From contig CAKPZX010000056.1 in NCBI GenBank assembly GCA_934215455.1, positions 1 through 9,177 of the forward strand: a stretch of 9,177 nt of DNA, given 5' to 3'. Under the pieces are notes generated by a model, which worked only from the letters and a program-made list of their open reading frames with translations, was not told the DNA's origin and made no database searches. How positions within the stretch are numbered: the first letter of the stretch is position 1; every line of letters starts with the position of its first letter. A program made the translations under genes and the position numbers. Source of the stretch: an uncultured Streptococcus sp. (GTDB taxonomy: Bacteria; Bacillota; Bacilli; Lactobacillales; Streptococcaceae). Shown here one piece after another: positions 1-6,783 of this stretch.

Positions 1-14
1 TGACCATACCTCAT
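1..14 (-). CDS. 5' end of an off-window gene (unidentified)
   Basis: A strong minus-strand promoter and a Shine-Dalgarno-like AGAGGT (about 18-23) point to an ATG at 12-14, reading Met-Arg-Tyr-Gly before the window ends. A second ATG at 5-7 is in another frame and has no well-spaced ribosome site. Too few codons are visible to name the product. The start is inferred only from the promoter, ribosome site and ATG. Confidence 0.3.
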
Positions 15-31
15 TCTACCTCTTTTCTTTT

Positions 32-60
32 ATTATACATGAAAAAGAAAAACTTGTCAG
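32..60 (-). promoter_or_regulatory. Strong sigma-A promoter for the off-window gene
   Basis: Read on the minus strand, a -35 box CTGACA (60-55) lies exactly 17 bases from a consensus -10 box TATAAT (37-32). Transcription should begin near position 25, giving a leader of about 10 bases with an AGAGG ribosome site at its 5' end. The -35 box overlaps the edge of a repeated AACTTGT motif, which suggests repression. Confidence 0.75.
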
Positions 61-75
61 GAACTTGTACAAGTT
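51..75. promoter_or_regulatory. Palindromic operator candidate
   Basis: Bases 62-75 form a perfect 14-base palindrome, AACTTGTACAAGTT. A third copy of the half-site, AACTTGT, lies at 51-57 and overlaps the -35 box of the minus-strand promoter. Perfect dyads of this size next to a -35 box are typical of dimeric repressors of the MarR, TetR or GntR type. The cognate regulator cannot be named from the site. The sequence does not fit CtsR, CcpA or copper-box consensus sites. Confidence 0.5.
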
Positions 76-122
76 TTCCCCTCTCTACACCTAATTATTC
101 GTAAAAAGTTTCTAAATTTGGT

Positions 123-154
123 AAAAAAGAGGCTGGGACAAAAGTCCTAGCCTC
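123..154 (-). terminator. Intrinsic terminator of the tmcAL operon
   Basis: An 11-base-pair stem (129-139 with 144-154, one G-T pair) closes a four-base loop. Read on the minus strand it is followed by six T residues (128-123). It is the first good terminator downstream of tmcAL, about 220 bases after its stop. The plus-strand reading has a weaker T-rich tail, so some bidirectional activity is possible. Confidence 0.8.
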
Positions 155-303
155 TCAATTGTTTTTGGATTGTCGAGCAAGACGCAGTGGTTGAGTGAGC
201 TCTACTACGCTGATTTCATCAGCTTTTACAGCCCTACTCAACTGTGCGGAGGTGGGACGACGAAATCGAATTCTAACGAATTACCGATTTCTGTCCCACT
301 CTC
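129..303. repeat. Three-hairpin intergenic repeat element
   Basis: Three hairpins follow one another: 129-154 (the terminator); 183-248, whose core is GCTGAT/ATCAGC at 209-223 inside the TTGAGT/ACTCAA arms at 191-196 and 236-241; and 252-299, formed by GTGGGAC/GTCCCAC, AAATCG/CGATTT and AATTC/GAATT around a TAAC loop. The two ends are imperfect inverted copies (GAGGCTGGGACAAAA at the left, the reverse complement of GAGAGTGGGACAGAA at the right). The short open frames crossing it resemble spurious ORFs I remember from other oral streptococci, which suggests a dispersed repeat, but copy number cannot be tested here. Bases 304-376, up to the tmcAL stop, show nothing further. Confidence 0.6.
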
Positions 304-376
304 AAACACTGTTTCCGTATATCATAACTTTCTTGCCTTACGAGAATGTGGGCAGAAAAAATTTACGTGAGACTTT

Positions 377-1471
377 CTATTCTTCCACTCTCACTGGCAC
401 CCGGCCCCAGGTCTGTTCCGGCAATTGGGGATGGCCTAGTTGATAAACTTGATCCGCTTGCTGAGTCAAACTGTCCCAAGGTTCCTTACCGATTCGGGTC
501 ACCAAGTCCACTTGATCTTTTAGTGATTTGAGGTGGGCTTGTCCCTTTGTGGAAAATCCTAAGACATGAATGGTATCGGGAAGAGCTTGGTCCATCGCCC
601 CTACCAAGATGTAGGTCAAGATGCGACGCACACGCGCCTTAGTATAGCGCTTGGTTGCGACTTTATCCACCAGGTCTTCCATAGAGCTAGCGCTTCGAAC
701 TGCATCTTTTAGCCGATTAGCCAGTTCTTCATTGACCTGAAAAATCTGTGTCAGATCCGGATGGGTTAGGATTTGATAACGGAGCAGTTGGTCATAATCC
801 TCCCAAGACACCTGTGGAGCCGACTGAAAGAGTTGACTATTGGGCATGAATTTAGCAACAAAGTCCTGATCTTCCTTGTGCAGGCGTAGACTAGTGGCAG
901 AAGCATAGGCCACTTCTTTTTCTTCTGAATGGTAGCCTGCACCTTGGCGTTGGATGGGCTTGAGCACAATCCCCTTCCCAGCACAAGCCTTGGCATAAGC
1001 CAAGCCTAGAATATGGTTGGGAGTATCTCCTGTGAACTCCACTCCAGCAAAGGTTTCCCACATTTTTTGGGTCTTTTGTGGATAGGATAAATCGTCCGGA
1101 AGGCTTCGCAAGAAAGCTTCCATTTCCGCCCCTTTCTCCGAATAAACAGTCGCAATCGCTTGGTAATCTAAGACCGCTTCTGTCCCAAAGGTCAATTGGT
1201 CGATTCCCAGACGGGACAAGATTTCTACCGCTCCCTTGGCAAAATGGTCCGCCGACTGAACAGCCACGAGAAAGGGGAGCTCGACCACCAGATCCGCTCC
1301 ATTTTCCAAAGCCATCTGCGCGCGAATCCACTTGTCTACAATGGCAGGCTCGCCACGTTGAACAAAATTTCCGGACATGGCGACGATTTTCACCCCTTCT
1401 GCCTGTTGCAGCAGGTACTTGTGTCCATTGTGAAAGGGATTAAATTCTGCAATAATACCTGTAACTGTCAT
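377..1471 (-). CDS. tmcAL: tRNA(Met) cytidine acetate ligase
   Basis: TmcAL (B. subtilis YlbM) makes N4-acetylcytidine at the wobble position of elongator tRNA-Met, using acetate and ATP. The 364-residue product has the nucleotidyltransferase-fold start: residues 5-17 carry the N-P-F-H-N-G-H ATP-binding motif (H14, H17), and residues 33-43 the [11 protein letters not shown] segment. G-T-E follows at 96-98. Length and N-terminus match the family. The ATG lies six bases after the stop of the methyltransferase gene, with a TAGGA-type ribosome site inside the end of that gene, so the two are probably translated together. It is the last gene of the operon and is followed by the terminator at 123-154. 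The reaction is known for the B. subtilis protein and transferred here by similarity. Confidence 0.93.
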   Translation of the reverse strand: MTVTGIIAEFNPFHNGHKYLLQQAEGVKIVAMSGNFVQRGEPAIVDKWIRAQMALENGADLVVELPFLVAVQSADHFAKGAVEILSRLGIDQLTFGTEAVLDYQAIATVYSEKGAEMEAFLRSLPDDLSYPQKTQKMWETFAGVEFTGDTPNHILGLAYAKACAGKGIVLKPIQRQGAGYHSEEKEVAYASATSLRLHKEDQDFVAKFMPNSQLFQSAPQVSWEDYDQLLRYQILTHPDLTQIFQVNEELANRLKDAVRSASSMEDLVDKVATKRYTKARVRRILTYILVGAMDQALPDTIHVLGFSTKGQAHLKSLKDQVDLVTRIGKEPWDSLTQQADQVYQLGHPQLPEQTWGRVPVRVEE

Positions 1472-1477
1472 ATTTTC

Positions 1478-2218
1478 CTACTTCTGTGCTACAAAAAACC
1501 AACGTTTGCTGGTCTTTGTTGGCTCTTTGTCTTCAAAGTCTGCATACAATTTGAAAGATTTAAAGCCAGCCTGCTCCAATAAGATGTCATAGGTTAAAAC
1601 TTCATAGGTGCGTTCCTCATGAACTTCATCGTGCCGACTAAAGGATCCATCTTCTTCTTGGACAAAGAAGGTCAGCTCATGGACGATCGAGTGAGGGGCT
1701 TCATCCTCATAGGTATCCCAAAGCATGGCAAAGTCTTCCGCATTCTCGTGGTAAGAATAGCCTGGGAAAACCTCATCCGTCTGATAGGTCGAATGGACAT
1801 CAAAGATAAAGACTCCGTCCTCATTGAGGGCATTATAGACTTCTTTGAAGACATCCCCTACCTCTACCTCGTCTTGCATGTAGCAGATAGAATCCGAGTA
1901 GCAGGTCACGAAATCATAAGTGCCTGCTTGTGACAAGTCCAACATATTCCCCTCGATAAAATCAATCTTCTGCTTTGCTGAAGCAGCTCTTTTTTCAGCA
2001 ATTTTCAGCATATCCGCACTCAGGTCTAACCCTGTCACATCAAACCCAGCTTGAGAAAAGCGAACAGACTGGATCCCTGTCCCACAAGCCAATTCCAGCA
2101 ATTTTTTCCGGTCCTTACTTTTAGGAAGATGCCGGAGGGAAAAATCCGTCCATAAGTCATACAGACTATCATCCATGACCGCATCGTAGACAGCCGCAAA
2201 GGTTTCATAAGTAGCCAT
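1478..2218 (-). CDS. yqeM: Class I SAM-dependent methyltransferase (YqeM-like)
   Basis: A soluble Rossmann-fold methyltransferase of 246 residues, close to the length I recall for B. subtilis YqeM. The SAM-binding motif I, L-E-L-A-C-G-T-G, is at residues 41-48 and the acidic motif II, G-L-D-L-S, at 63-67. A G-N-M-L-D loop is at 90-94 and a hydrophobic strand ending in F-D at 136-140. The substrate is unknown, although the gene travels with rsfS and tmcAL in many Firmicutes. The start at M-A-T-Y-E-T-F matches the family but has no clear ribosome site. An in-frame TTG at 2285-2287 has an excellent AGAGGAA six bases away and would add 23 mostly hydrophobic residues; a second ATG at 2222-2224 is also possible. 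No convincing promoter was found upstream, so expression probably comes from read-through past rsfS. Confidence 0.85.
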   Translation of the reverse strand: MATYETFAAVYDAVMDDSLYDLWTDFSLRHLPKSKDRKKLLELACGTGIQSVRFSQAGFDVTGLDLSADMLKIAEKRAASAKQKIDFIEGNMLDLSQAGTYDFVTCYSDSICYMQDEVEVGDVFKEVYNALNEDGVFIFDVHSTYQTDEVFPGYSYHENAEDFAMLWDTYEDEAPHSIVHELTFFVQEEDGSFSRHDEVHEERTYEVLTYDILLEQAGFKSFKLYADFEDKEPTKTSKRWFFVAQK

Positions 2219-2318
2219 ATTCATGATACAAAGAGCGTTAAAAGCAAAGAGAAAATAGGAAACTTTCTGCCGTATCGTCAGATACAAAGGAAGTTCCTCT
2301 TTTTCTCACAGCTTTTAG

Positions 2319-2352
2319 CTCGTGTTCAATTATCAAATTAACCAAACACGAG
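2319..2352. repeat. Inverted repeat CTCGTGTT/AACACGAG
   Basis: Perfect 8-base arms (2319-2326 and 2345-2352) are separated by an AT-rich 18-base loop, between the rsfS terminator candidate and yqeM. On the minus strand it is not followed by a T run, so it is probably not a second terminator. It could be an mRNA-stabilising hairpin or an operator. Confidence 0.4.
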
Positions 2353-2390
2353 GCCCCATCCTTTCTTTCCATAGAATTTCAATTTAACCA

Positions 2391-2419
2391 ACAAAACTCA
2401 GTTGCTACCAACTGAGTTT
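2391..2419 (-). terminator. Terminator-like hairpin after rsfS
   Basis: A perfect 11-base-pair stem (2394-2404 with 2409-2419) closes a four-base loop, beginning seven bases past the rsfS stop. On the minus strand it ends in a short T-rich tail (GTTTTGTTGG). The tail is modest, so it may attenuate rather than stop transcription into yqeM-tmcAL. Without another promoter downstream, partial read-through is the simplest model. Confidence 0.6.
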
Positions 2420-2425
2420 ACCTGC

Positions 2426-2779
2426 TTATGCTAGGGCTGCTGAAAGATCGACAGCACTTGCTTCGTGCCATAGCTTTTCTAGGTTATAGTGGGCACGCAT
2501 TTCTTCTGAGAAGACATGGACCACCACACTACCTAAGTCAAGAAGGACCCAACCTCCAGCTGAGTCACCTTCGACGTGGCTGGCATTACCTCCAGCTTCA
2601 ACGACCTTCTCGCGAATATTTTCAGCGATAGCCTCCAATTGGCGGCTGTTCATAGAGCTTGCGATAACAAAGTAGTCTGTCACGCTGGTCAAGCTTTGAA
2701 CATCCAAAGCTACAATGTCTTCCGCACGCTTTTCATCTGCTGCTTTGACAACTAGTTCAAGTAGTTCTTTTTCTTTCAT
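2426..2779 (-). CDS. rsfS: Ribosomal silencing factor RsfS (Iojap family)
   Basis: RsfS binds ribosomal protein L14 on the 50S subunit and blocks joining to 30S when nutrients are scarce. The 117-residue product is full length for the family. It shows T-D-Y-F-V-I-A at 34-40, the core [15 protein letters not shown] at 76-90 and the terminal Y-N-L-E-K-L-W at 98-104. The start chosen is M-K-E-K-E-L-L, with AGAGGA a few bases upstream. A longer frame upstream runs into the hydrolase gene and is not conserved-looking. It lies 14 bases after the hydrolase stop and just before a terminator-like hairpin. The molecular role is established for E. coli and mitochondrial relatives and inferred here. Confidence 0.94.
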   Translation of the reverse strand: MKEKELLELVVKAADEKRAEDIVALDVQSLTSVTDYFVIASSMNSRQLEAIAENIREKVVEAGGNASHVEGDSAGGWVLLDLGSVVVHVFSEEMRAHYNLEKLWHEASAVDLSAALA

Positions 2780-2793
2780 GTAATCCTCTTTCC

Positions 2794-3294
2794 TTAAAAA
2801 ATTGATTTGTAATCTAAGACATCCGCAAAGCGTTCTGCCCAAATATTTTCATAAAATTCATTGAGCGTTTCTGCCGGGATATCCTCTCCATCAAAGGTTG
2901 TGACCGCTCCTTCTGGAATGATCAGCTTATAGCCGTATTCAAATCCCACTTTGACGGATGTATCGACACAATATTCTGTCTGCATGCCACACAGGACCAG
3001 TTGTTGAATTCCTTGTTGATCCAAGTATTCTTTTAATCCTGTCTCTTTAAACATGCTATTGTATTGCTTCTGAAATACCTTTTCATTCTCCTGTCTTTTC
3101 AACAGGGGCGATAATTGCCAATCTTCCGACGTTAAAGCCTCTGGCGTTTCAATATGCTGTATATAGATGATTTCAACCTGCTGTTTTCTAGCCTGATCTT
3201 GCAAATAAGCGATCTTCTCTAGGAGCTTTTCTGTCTCAAAGCCTGTTTCCACTAGGATATTTTGTACATCAATAATGATAAAAGCTGTTTTCAC
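2794..3294 (-). CDS. Isochorismatase-fold cysteine hydrolase
   Basis: A 166-residue protein of the isochorismatase-like superfamily. The catalytic triad is visible: D9 in I-I-D-V-Q-N, K76 in F-Q-K-Q-Y, and the nucleophile C109 in [11 protein letters not shown]. The substrate is unknown. Proximity to nadD invites a nicotinamidase reading, but the D-x-H...H metal-binding motif of canonical PncA is not seen, so a different amidase or hydrolase is equally likely. Translation begins at GTG (3294-3292), directly after the TGA of yqeK (TGA-GTG), with AGAGGAG upstream. This spacing implies translational coupling with yqeK. The gene is absent from the pneumococcal version of this operon as I remember it, which makes it a lineage-specific insertion. 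Confidence 0.88.
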   Translation of the reverse strand: MKTAFIIIDVQNILVETGFETEKLLEKIAYLQDQARKQQVEIIYIQHIETPEALTSEDWQLSPLLKRQENEKVFQKQYNSMFKETGLKEYLDQQGIQQLVLCGMQTEYCVDTSVKVGFEYGYKLIIPEGAVTTFDGEDIPAETLNEFYENIWAERFADVLDYKSIF

Positions 3295-3891
3295 TCATTG
3301 CTCCTCTTTCAAATACTTCACAAAGGCGTTATAGGTTTCAAGGGTTTGGGGATAAATGGGCAATCCTTGGTGGGCCAAGTGTTCGACTGTGCGTGCCGTC
3401 TCATAGGCCACGGCACGATCCAAGGAGACTTGAGCGATGTCGCGCGCTTGATCTACCCCTGGGAAGGCCCGATTGTACTCAATGTAATCTGCCACATAGA
3501 CAATCTTGTCTAAGGTTGACATCTGTCCACTCCCCACGGTGTGAATCTCAATACTGCGAAGAATGTCTGGATCTGTCAGTCCGAGGTCTTCTTGGATCTT
3601 ATAAATCCCGACCATCCCATGCCAGACATTGTTGCCCCAGTTTTTTAATGCTGGATCTAGCTCATAGCGATCAATCAAGTCCAAAAATTCCTGATCTGAT
3701 AATTTCTTGGCATAGTCATGTAAAAGACCTGCTAGGCCAGCCTGCTCTTCATCAGCCCCATAGCGTTTGGCCAAGTCACGCGCGGCCTTCTCAACCCCTA
3801 AACAGTGAGTAAGTCGCTTTTCTGGCAGGATTTGACGCATTTTTTCAAGCAAGACCTCACGAGAAAAGCCTAGATAGTTTTCATAGGTCAT
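3295..3891 (-). CDS. yqeK: HD-domain bis(5'-nucleosyl)-tetraphosphatase (symmetrical)
   Basis: YqeK cleaves diadenosine tetraphosphate (Ap4A) symmetrically into two ADP. The 198-residue protein carries the HD-superfamily metal ligands: H29 in R-L-T-H-C, the H58-D59 doublet in L-L-H-D-Y-A-K, H91 in W-H-G, H117 in I-E-I-H-T, and D135 in V-A-D-Y-I-E. Length is normal. Its ATG overlaps the nadD stop in an ATGA junction (3888-3891), with AAGGA eight bases upstream, so it is coupled to nadD. Ap4A forms as a by-product of aminoacyl-tRNA synthetases under stress, which fits its place among translation genes. The activity is known for B. subtilis and S. aureus members of the family and inferred here. 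Confidence 0.93.
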   Translation of the reverse strand: MTYENYLGFSREVLLEKMRQILPEKRLTHCLGVEKAARDLAKRYGADEEQAGLAGLLHDYAKKLSDQEFLDLIDRYELDPALKNWGNNVWHGMVGIYKIQEDLGLTDPDILRSIEIHTVGSGQMSTLDKIVYVADYIEYNRAFPGVDQARDIAQVSLDRAVAYETARTVEHLAHQGLPIYPQTLETYNAFVKYLKEEQ

Positions 3892-4520
3892 TGATACAAT
3901 CCTTCTTTCTTGATGTAGTCCAAGACTGGTTTTGGCAACATAAAATTCGGCGTCCGGCCTTTGGCCACAAAATCACGCACCATACTAGAGGAGATGTCCA
4001 TGAGAGGAACATCCACCCAGATCACCGGATAAGAAGTTCCTGCCTTATAGCGTGGTCGCTGTACTCCTACAAATTGCACAATCTCCACCAATTCATCGAT
4101 GCGGTGCCATTTTGGTAAATAATCCACCATATCTGCACCAATGATGAAGTAATAATCTGTGTCTGGATCCCGTTCATTGAGCAAGAGCATGGTGTCGTAG
4201 GTATAGGAAATCCCTTTCCGCTCGAGTTCAATCGTCTCGATTTCCAGACCTTCAATCCCTTCAATGGCTAATTCCAGCATCTTAAGGCGATGGTGCTCTG
4301 CAATCGTCCCCTTGGCATCGACATGCGGTGGCTCATACTCAGGCATCAAGAGCACCTTATCTAACCCTAATTGTTGGCGCACTTGATCCGCAACGACCAA
4401 ATGGGCATTGTGGACCGGATTGAAATTTCCTCCCAAAATACCAACTTGTTTGCGTTTCTTGTCTTTGATCTCTGGCTCTAACTCTACCTTGGTAAAGGGA
4501 GTCAATAGTTCAATTGCCAT
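3888..4520 (-). CDS. nadD: Nicotinate-nucleotide adenylyltransferase
   Basis: NadD joins nicotinate mononucleotide and ATP to form deamido-NAD, the step shared by de novo and salvage NAD synthesis. In the 210-residue product the adenylyltransferase signature [11 protein letters not shown] is at 30-40, P-P-H at 64-66, the G-A-D-M region with W138-H139 at 128-139, and the I-S-S-S-M-V-R motif at 176-182. About 24 charged residues precede the fold, an extension I associate with streptococcal NadD proteins. The ATG follows yhbY by 21 bases with a GAGGAG ribosome site, and the stop overlaps the yqeK start. No missing residues were noted. Confidence 0.96.
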   Translation of the reverse strand: MAIELLTPFTKVELEPEIKDKKRKQVGILGGNFNPVHNAHLVVADQVRQQLGLDKVLLMPEYEPPHVDAKGTIAEHHRLKMLELAIEGIEGLEIETIELERKGISYTYDTMLLLNERDPDTDYYFIIGADMVDYLPKWHRIDELVEIVQFVGVQRPRYKAGTSYPVIWVDVPLMDISSSMVRDFVAKGRTPNFMLPKPVLDYIKKEGLYQ

Positions 4521-4541
4521 AGGTTTGCTCTCCTCGATGTC

Positions 4542-4853
4542 TTAAATTTCTTTTACCTTCGCTGAAATTTTACGATTTTCTTTTTTGCTCGATTGTTTGA
4601 ACAAGATGAGAATCCGACCAATCTTTTGGACCGTTTCCACACCGATTTCTTCTTCCAAGATTTCTGCTACTTCATGGATGTTCTCATCCGTATTTTGAAG
4701 AAGAGTCACCTTGATCAATTCGCGCGCATCAAGCGCTTGGCGCACACTGGTTTTGATTTGGTCATTGAGCCCATTTTTCCCAATTTGGATAATGGGTTTG
4801 AGGCTGTGGGCTTGGCTGTTGAGGAAAGCCCGTTGTTTAGATGTTAATGTCAT
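4542..4853 (-). CDS. yhbY: CRM-domain ribosome assembly RNA-binding protein YhbY
   Basis: A 103-residue single CRM domain, full length for the family, which associates with pre-50S particles. The opening M-T-L-T-S-K-Q-R-A-F-L and the G-K-N-G-L turn (25-29) that contacts RNA are both present, and the C-terminus is lysine-rich. The start is firm by homology but has no recognisable ribosome site: the preceding bases are A-rich, and the terminus of a repeat element (AAAGAAAC on the minus strand) lies 11 bases away. A purine-rich AAAGG stands stranded just after the yqeH stop, on the other side of that element. An overlapping ATG at 4861-4863 opens an eight-codon frame that is probably meaningless. 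Confidence 0.93.
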   Translation of the reverse strand: MTLTSKQRAFLNSQAHSLKPIIQIGKNGLNDQIKTSVRQALDARELIKVTLLQNTDENIHEVAEILEEEIGVETVQKIGRILILFKQSSKKENRKISAKVKEI

Positions 4854-4864
4854 ATTTTTTCATT

Positions 4865-5054
4865 GTTTCTTTTTTGATACTTTTCTGATGTGGTGGCGGT
4901 CGTCAGCGACCTCCTAGCGGAGTTCCATGACTTAAATTTGAGCCTAAAGTCTCAAATTTTCCGCGCCTAAGTAGTAAAATATCTACTTAGGCTTTCACCA
5001 CAGCGAAAAGTATCCTTTCTAGGCTCGTTGCACTCGCCCAGTCTATAAAGAAAC
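4865..5054. repeat. Nested inverted-repeat element inside the operon
   Basis: The 217-base gap between yqeH and yhbY is almost wholly structured. The outermost arms are GTTTCTTT (4865-4872) and AAAGAAAC (5047-5054). Inside are long imperfect arms: GATACTTTTC plus GTGGTG (4876-4895) against CACCAC plus GAAAAGTATC (4996-5014). Within these sit three hairpins: GGTCG/CGACC at 4898-4911, AAATTTGAG/CTCAAATTT at 4934-4959, and a perfect ten-base stem at 4965-4974 with 4983-4992. No protein-coding frame of note crosses it. The architecture resembles a miniature inverted-repeat element or a structured RNA. It interrupts an operon whose other junctions upstream and downstream are mostly tight. No clear target-site duplication was found. 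Confidence 0.65.
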
Positions 5055-5071
5055 TATTTCCTTTCAATTTT

Positions 5072-6178
5072 TTAAATAATAGCTTTGCGGGTAACGACGG
5101 CGACGCCTTCTGGTGCCCAGACGGCTACTTTGGCCTCTCCATTGACACGGATCCAGCCTAGTCCTGAGATGACCAGGTCTGTCTTGTCCTTGATGGTAAA
5201 CTCATGGGAAACCAAGGGCGGGAATTCTTCTTTTTCCTTGCTATTAGGAGGTGTTAGTAAGCCACCGACATGTTTGTCATAAAAGGCGGTCGCTCCTTCT
5301 AGCTTAGTTCTGTGAAGCTTGAGTTCGTTGTCAAAGAAGGCGGTGAAACCTTGCTTTTCTCCCTTGATAAAGTCAAAGCGTCCCAGACCACCCAAGAAGA
5401 GGGTTTGCTCTGGATTGAGCTGATAAGTCTTAGGCTTGATTTCCTTTTTAGGGCTGACATACTTGAGGTTTTTTGCCGTCAAGTAGTGGGCCATCTGGTG
5501 GCGATGGATAATCCCTGGTGTATCGTAGATGTAGGATCCATCGTCCAATGGAATTTCGATCTTGTCCAGTGTCGTTCCTGGGAAGCGAGAAGTCGTGATG
5601 ATATCCTTGTCCCCAGTGATTTCTTGGATGATTGCATTAATGAGGGTCGATTTCCCAACGTTGGTCACACCCACCACATAGACATCACGGCCCTTGCGGT
5701 ACTGTTCAATCTTTTCCATCAAGTCCTTGATCGCACTCTTGTTTTGAGCAGAGGTGAGGACCACATCGACAGGACGCATGCCTTCTTCGTGAGCCCGCTC
5801 CATCAACCAATGAGTCACCTTGCTATCCTTGACAGACTTGGGTAAGATGTCTTTTTTGTTTCCGACCAAGAGAACATCATTTCCTGCTACAAAGCGTGGT
5901 AGGCCAGGGATAACGGACCCATTAAAGTCAAAAATATCCACTACATTGACCACGAGTGCGTCACTATCCCCTACTTCGTGAAGGAGTTTTAGGAAATCAT
6001 CATCTGTCAGATGCACATCTGTAATTTCATTATAGTGACGGAGACGAAAACAGCGTTGGCAATAGACTTCGCCTGTTTCCAAACCCTTTTCAAGTGCTGA
6101 TTGGGGAGTATAGCCTAGCCCCTCTTTGTTTTCTGTCTGAATGGGGGCTCCACAGCCAATACAGAATAATTCTTCCAT
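5072..6178 (-). CDS. yqeH: Ribosome biogenesis GTPase YqeH
   Basis: YqeH is a circularly permuted GTPase needed for 30S subunit assembly. In the 368-residue protein an N-terminal zinc finger has C6, C9, C40 and C43. The G motifs then occur in permuted order: G4 N-K-K-D at 107-110, G5 S-A-Q at 143-145, the G1 P-loop G-V-T-N-V-G-K-S-T at 170-178, G2 around G-T-T at 201-203, and G3 D-T-P-G at 219-222. The remaining C-terminal third is the RNA-binding region typical of the family. The ATG lies two bases after the yqeG stop, with AAAGGAA upstream. All catalytic motifs are intact. Confidence 0.96.
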   Translation of the reverse strand: MEELFCIGCGAPIQTENKEGLGYTPQSALEKGLETGEVYCQRCFRLRHYNEITDVHLTDDDFLKLLHEVGDSDALVVNVVDIFDFNGSVIPGLPRFVAGNDVLLVGNKKDILPKSVKDSKVTHWLMERAHEEGMRPVDVVLTSAQNKSAIKDLMEKIEQYRKGRDVYVVGVTNVGKSTLINAIIQEITGDKDIITTSRFPGTTLDKIEIPLDDGSYIYDTPGIIHRHQMAHYLTAKNLKYVSPKKEIKPKTYQLNPEQTLFLGGLGRFDFIKGEKQGFTAFFDNELKLHRTKLEGATAFYDKHVGGLLTPPNSKEKEEFPPLVSHEFTIKDKTDLVISGLGWIRVNGEAKVAVWAPEGVAVVTRKAII

Positions 6179-6180
6179 TC

Positions 6181-6720
6181 TTAAATTCCTTTTTTATATA
6201 CAATCGGACCATATTTCTCGGCCATTTGCTTCATGACACGGCGTTCACGCGCCCGGTTGATCTGGGTCTTGATCGAGTCATGCTCGACCAAAGGCTTGAC
6301 CAAAATCGAACGAATGCCTGCACGATGGGCAGCCCGGATATCCGTCATCAATTGATCCCCGACCATGACCACTTCATTTTTCTCATAGTGGAAACGTTTG
6401 AGGGCACGATCGATCCCAAAAGTAAAGGGCTTAAGCGACCAGGCTTCATAGTCAATATCAAATTTCTCAACAGCGCGCTTGACCCGTTTGGGACTATTAT
6501 TAGACACCACGATAACCCGAATCCCTCCATCACGAAGGTCATGCAACCACTGGCGCATTTCGGGAGTCCCATCCGGGTTATTCCAAGCAATCAAGGTATT
6601 ATCCAAATCCACAAGGACCGCCTTGATACCCTGTTTTTTCAAGTCTGCAACGGTGAGATCATAGGCTGCTTCCACCGCAAAATCTGGTTTGTAATTTTCG
6701 ATTGACACGTTTTTCTCCAT
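6181..6720 (-). CDS. yqeG: HAD-IIIA phosphatase YqeG
   Basis: A HAD-superfamily phosphatase, first gene of the operon. In the 179-residue product the nucleophile motif V-D-L-D-N-T has D38 and D40, motif II is S73-N74-N75, motif III is K97-P98, and motif IV is G-D-Q-L-M-T-D at 121-127. The substrate is not settled; relatives include mitochondrial PTPMT1-like and Gep4-type phosphatidylglycerophosphate phosphatases. The start is uncertain. The ATG at 6718-6720 has a strong AAAGGAG, but the likely -10 box would place the transcript start inside that site. An in-frame GTG at 6706-6708, preceded by GGAG, would give the M-S-I-E-N-Y start I recall for pneumococcal YqeG and a 175-residue protein. Confidence 0.93.
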   Translation of the reverse strand: MEKNVSIENYKPDFAVEAAYDLTVADLKKQGIKAVLVDLDNTLIAWNNPDGTPEMRQWLHDLRDGGIRVIVVSNNSPKRVKRAVEKFDIDYEAWSLKPFTFGIDRALKRFHYEKNEVVMVGDQLMTDIRAAHRAGIRSILVKPLVEHDSIKTQINRARERRVMKQMAEKYGPIVYKKGI

Positions 6721-6736
6721 TTTTTATACTCCTTTC

Positions 6737-6745
6737 ATTGTAGCA
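6737..6745 (-). promoter_or_regulatory. Extended -10 promoter of the yqeG operon
   Basis: On the minus strand TGC followed by TACAAT forms an extended -10 box (TACAAT at 6742-6737). No good -35 hexamer is seen at 16-18 bases, as expected for extended -10 promoters. The predicted transcript start is near 6730, only about ten bases before the ATG, which is unusually close and is relevant to the start-codon choice of yqeG. Confidence 0.6.
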
Positions 6746-6783
6746 TAAAAAGGCCCATTTTGCACCCGCTTCACGACTAAAAC

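Noticed and set aside
170..531. Three short overlapping plus-strand open frames at the left of the window
   Set aside because: They run across the hairpin repeat and the antisense of tmcAL, and lack ribosome sites and protein-like composition; they are by-products of the repeat.
2794..3294. Assignment of the cysteine hydrolase as nicotinamidase PncA
   Set aside because: The catalytic triad is present, but the metal-binding D-x-H...H motif of canonical PncA is not visible; neighbourhood alone is not enough.
4909..4917. AGGAGG ribosome-site sequence on the minus strand inside the repeat element
   Set aside because: No start codon lies at a usable distance, and part of it pairs in the GGTCG/CGACC hairpin; the nearest frames end within a few codons.
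4865..5054. Riboswitch or T-box leader controlling yhbY
   Set aside because: The inverted-repeat symmetry of the whole unit and the lack of a recognisable aptamer, T-box or terminator/antiterminator pair fit a repeat element better.
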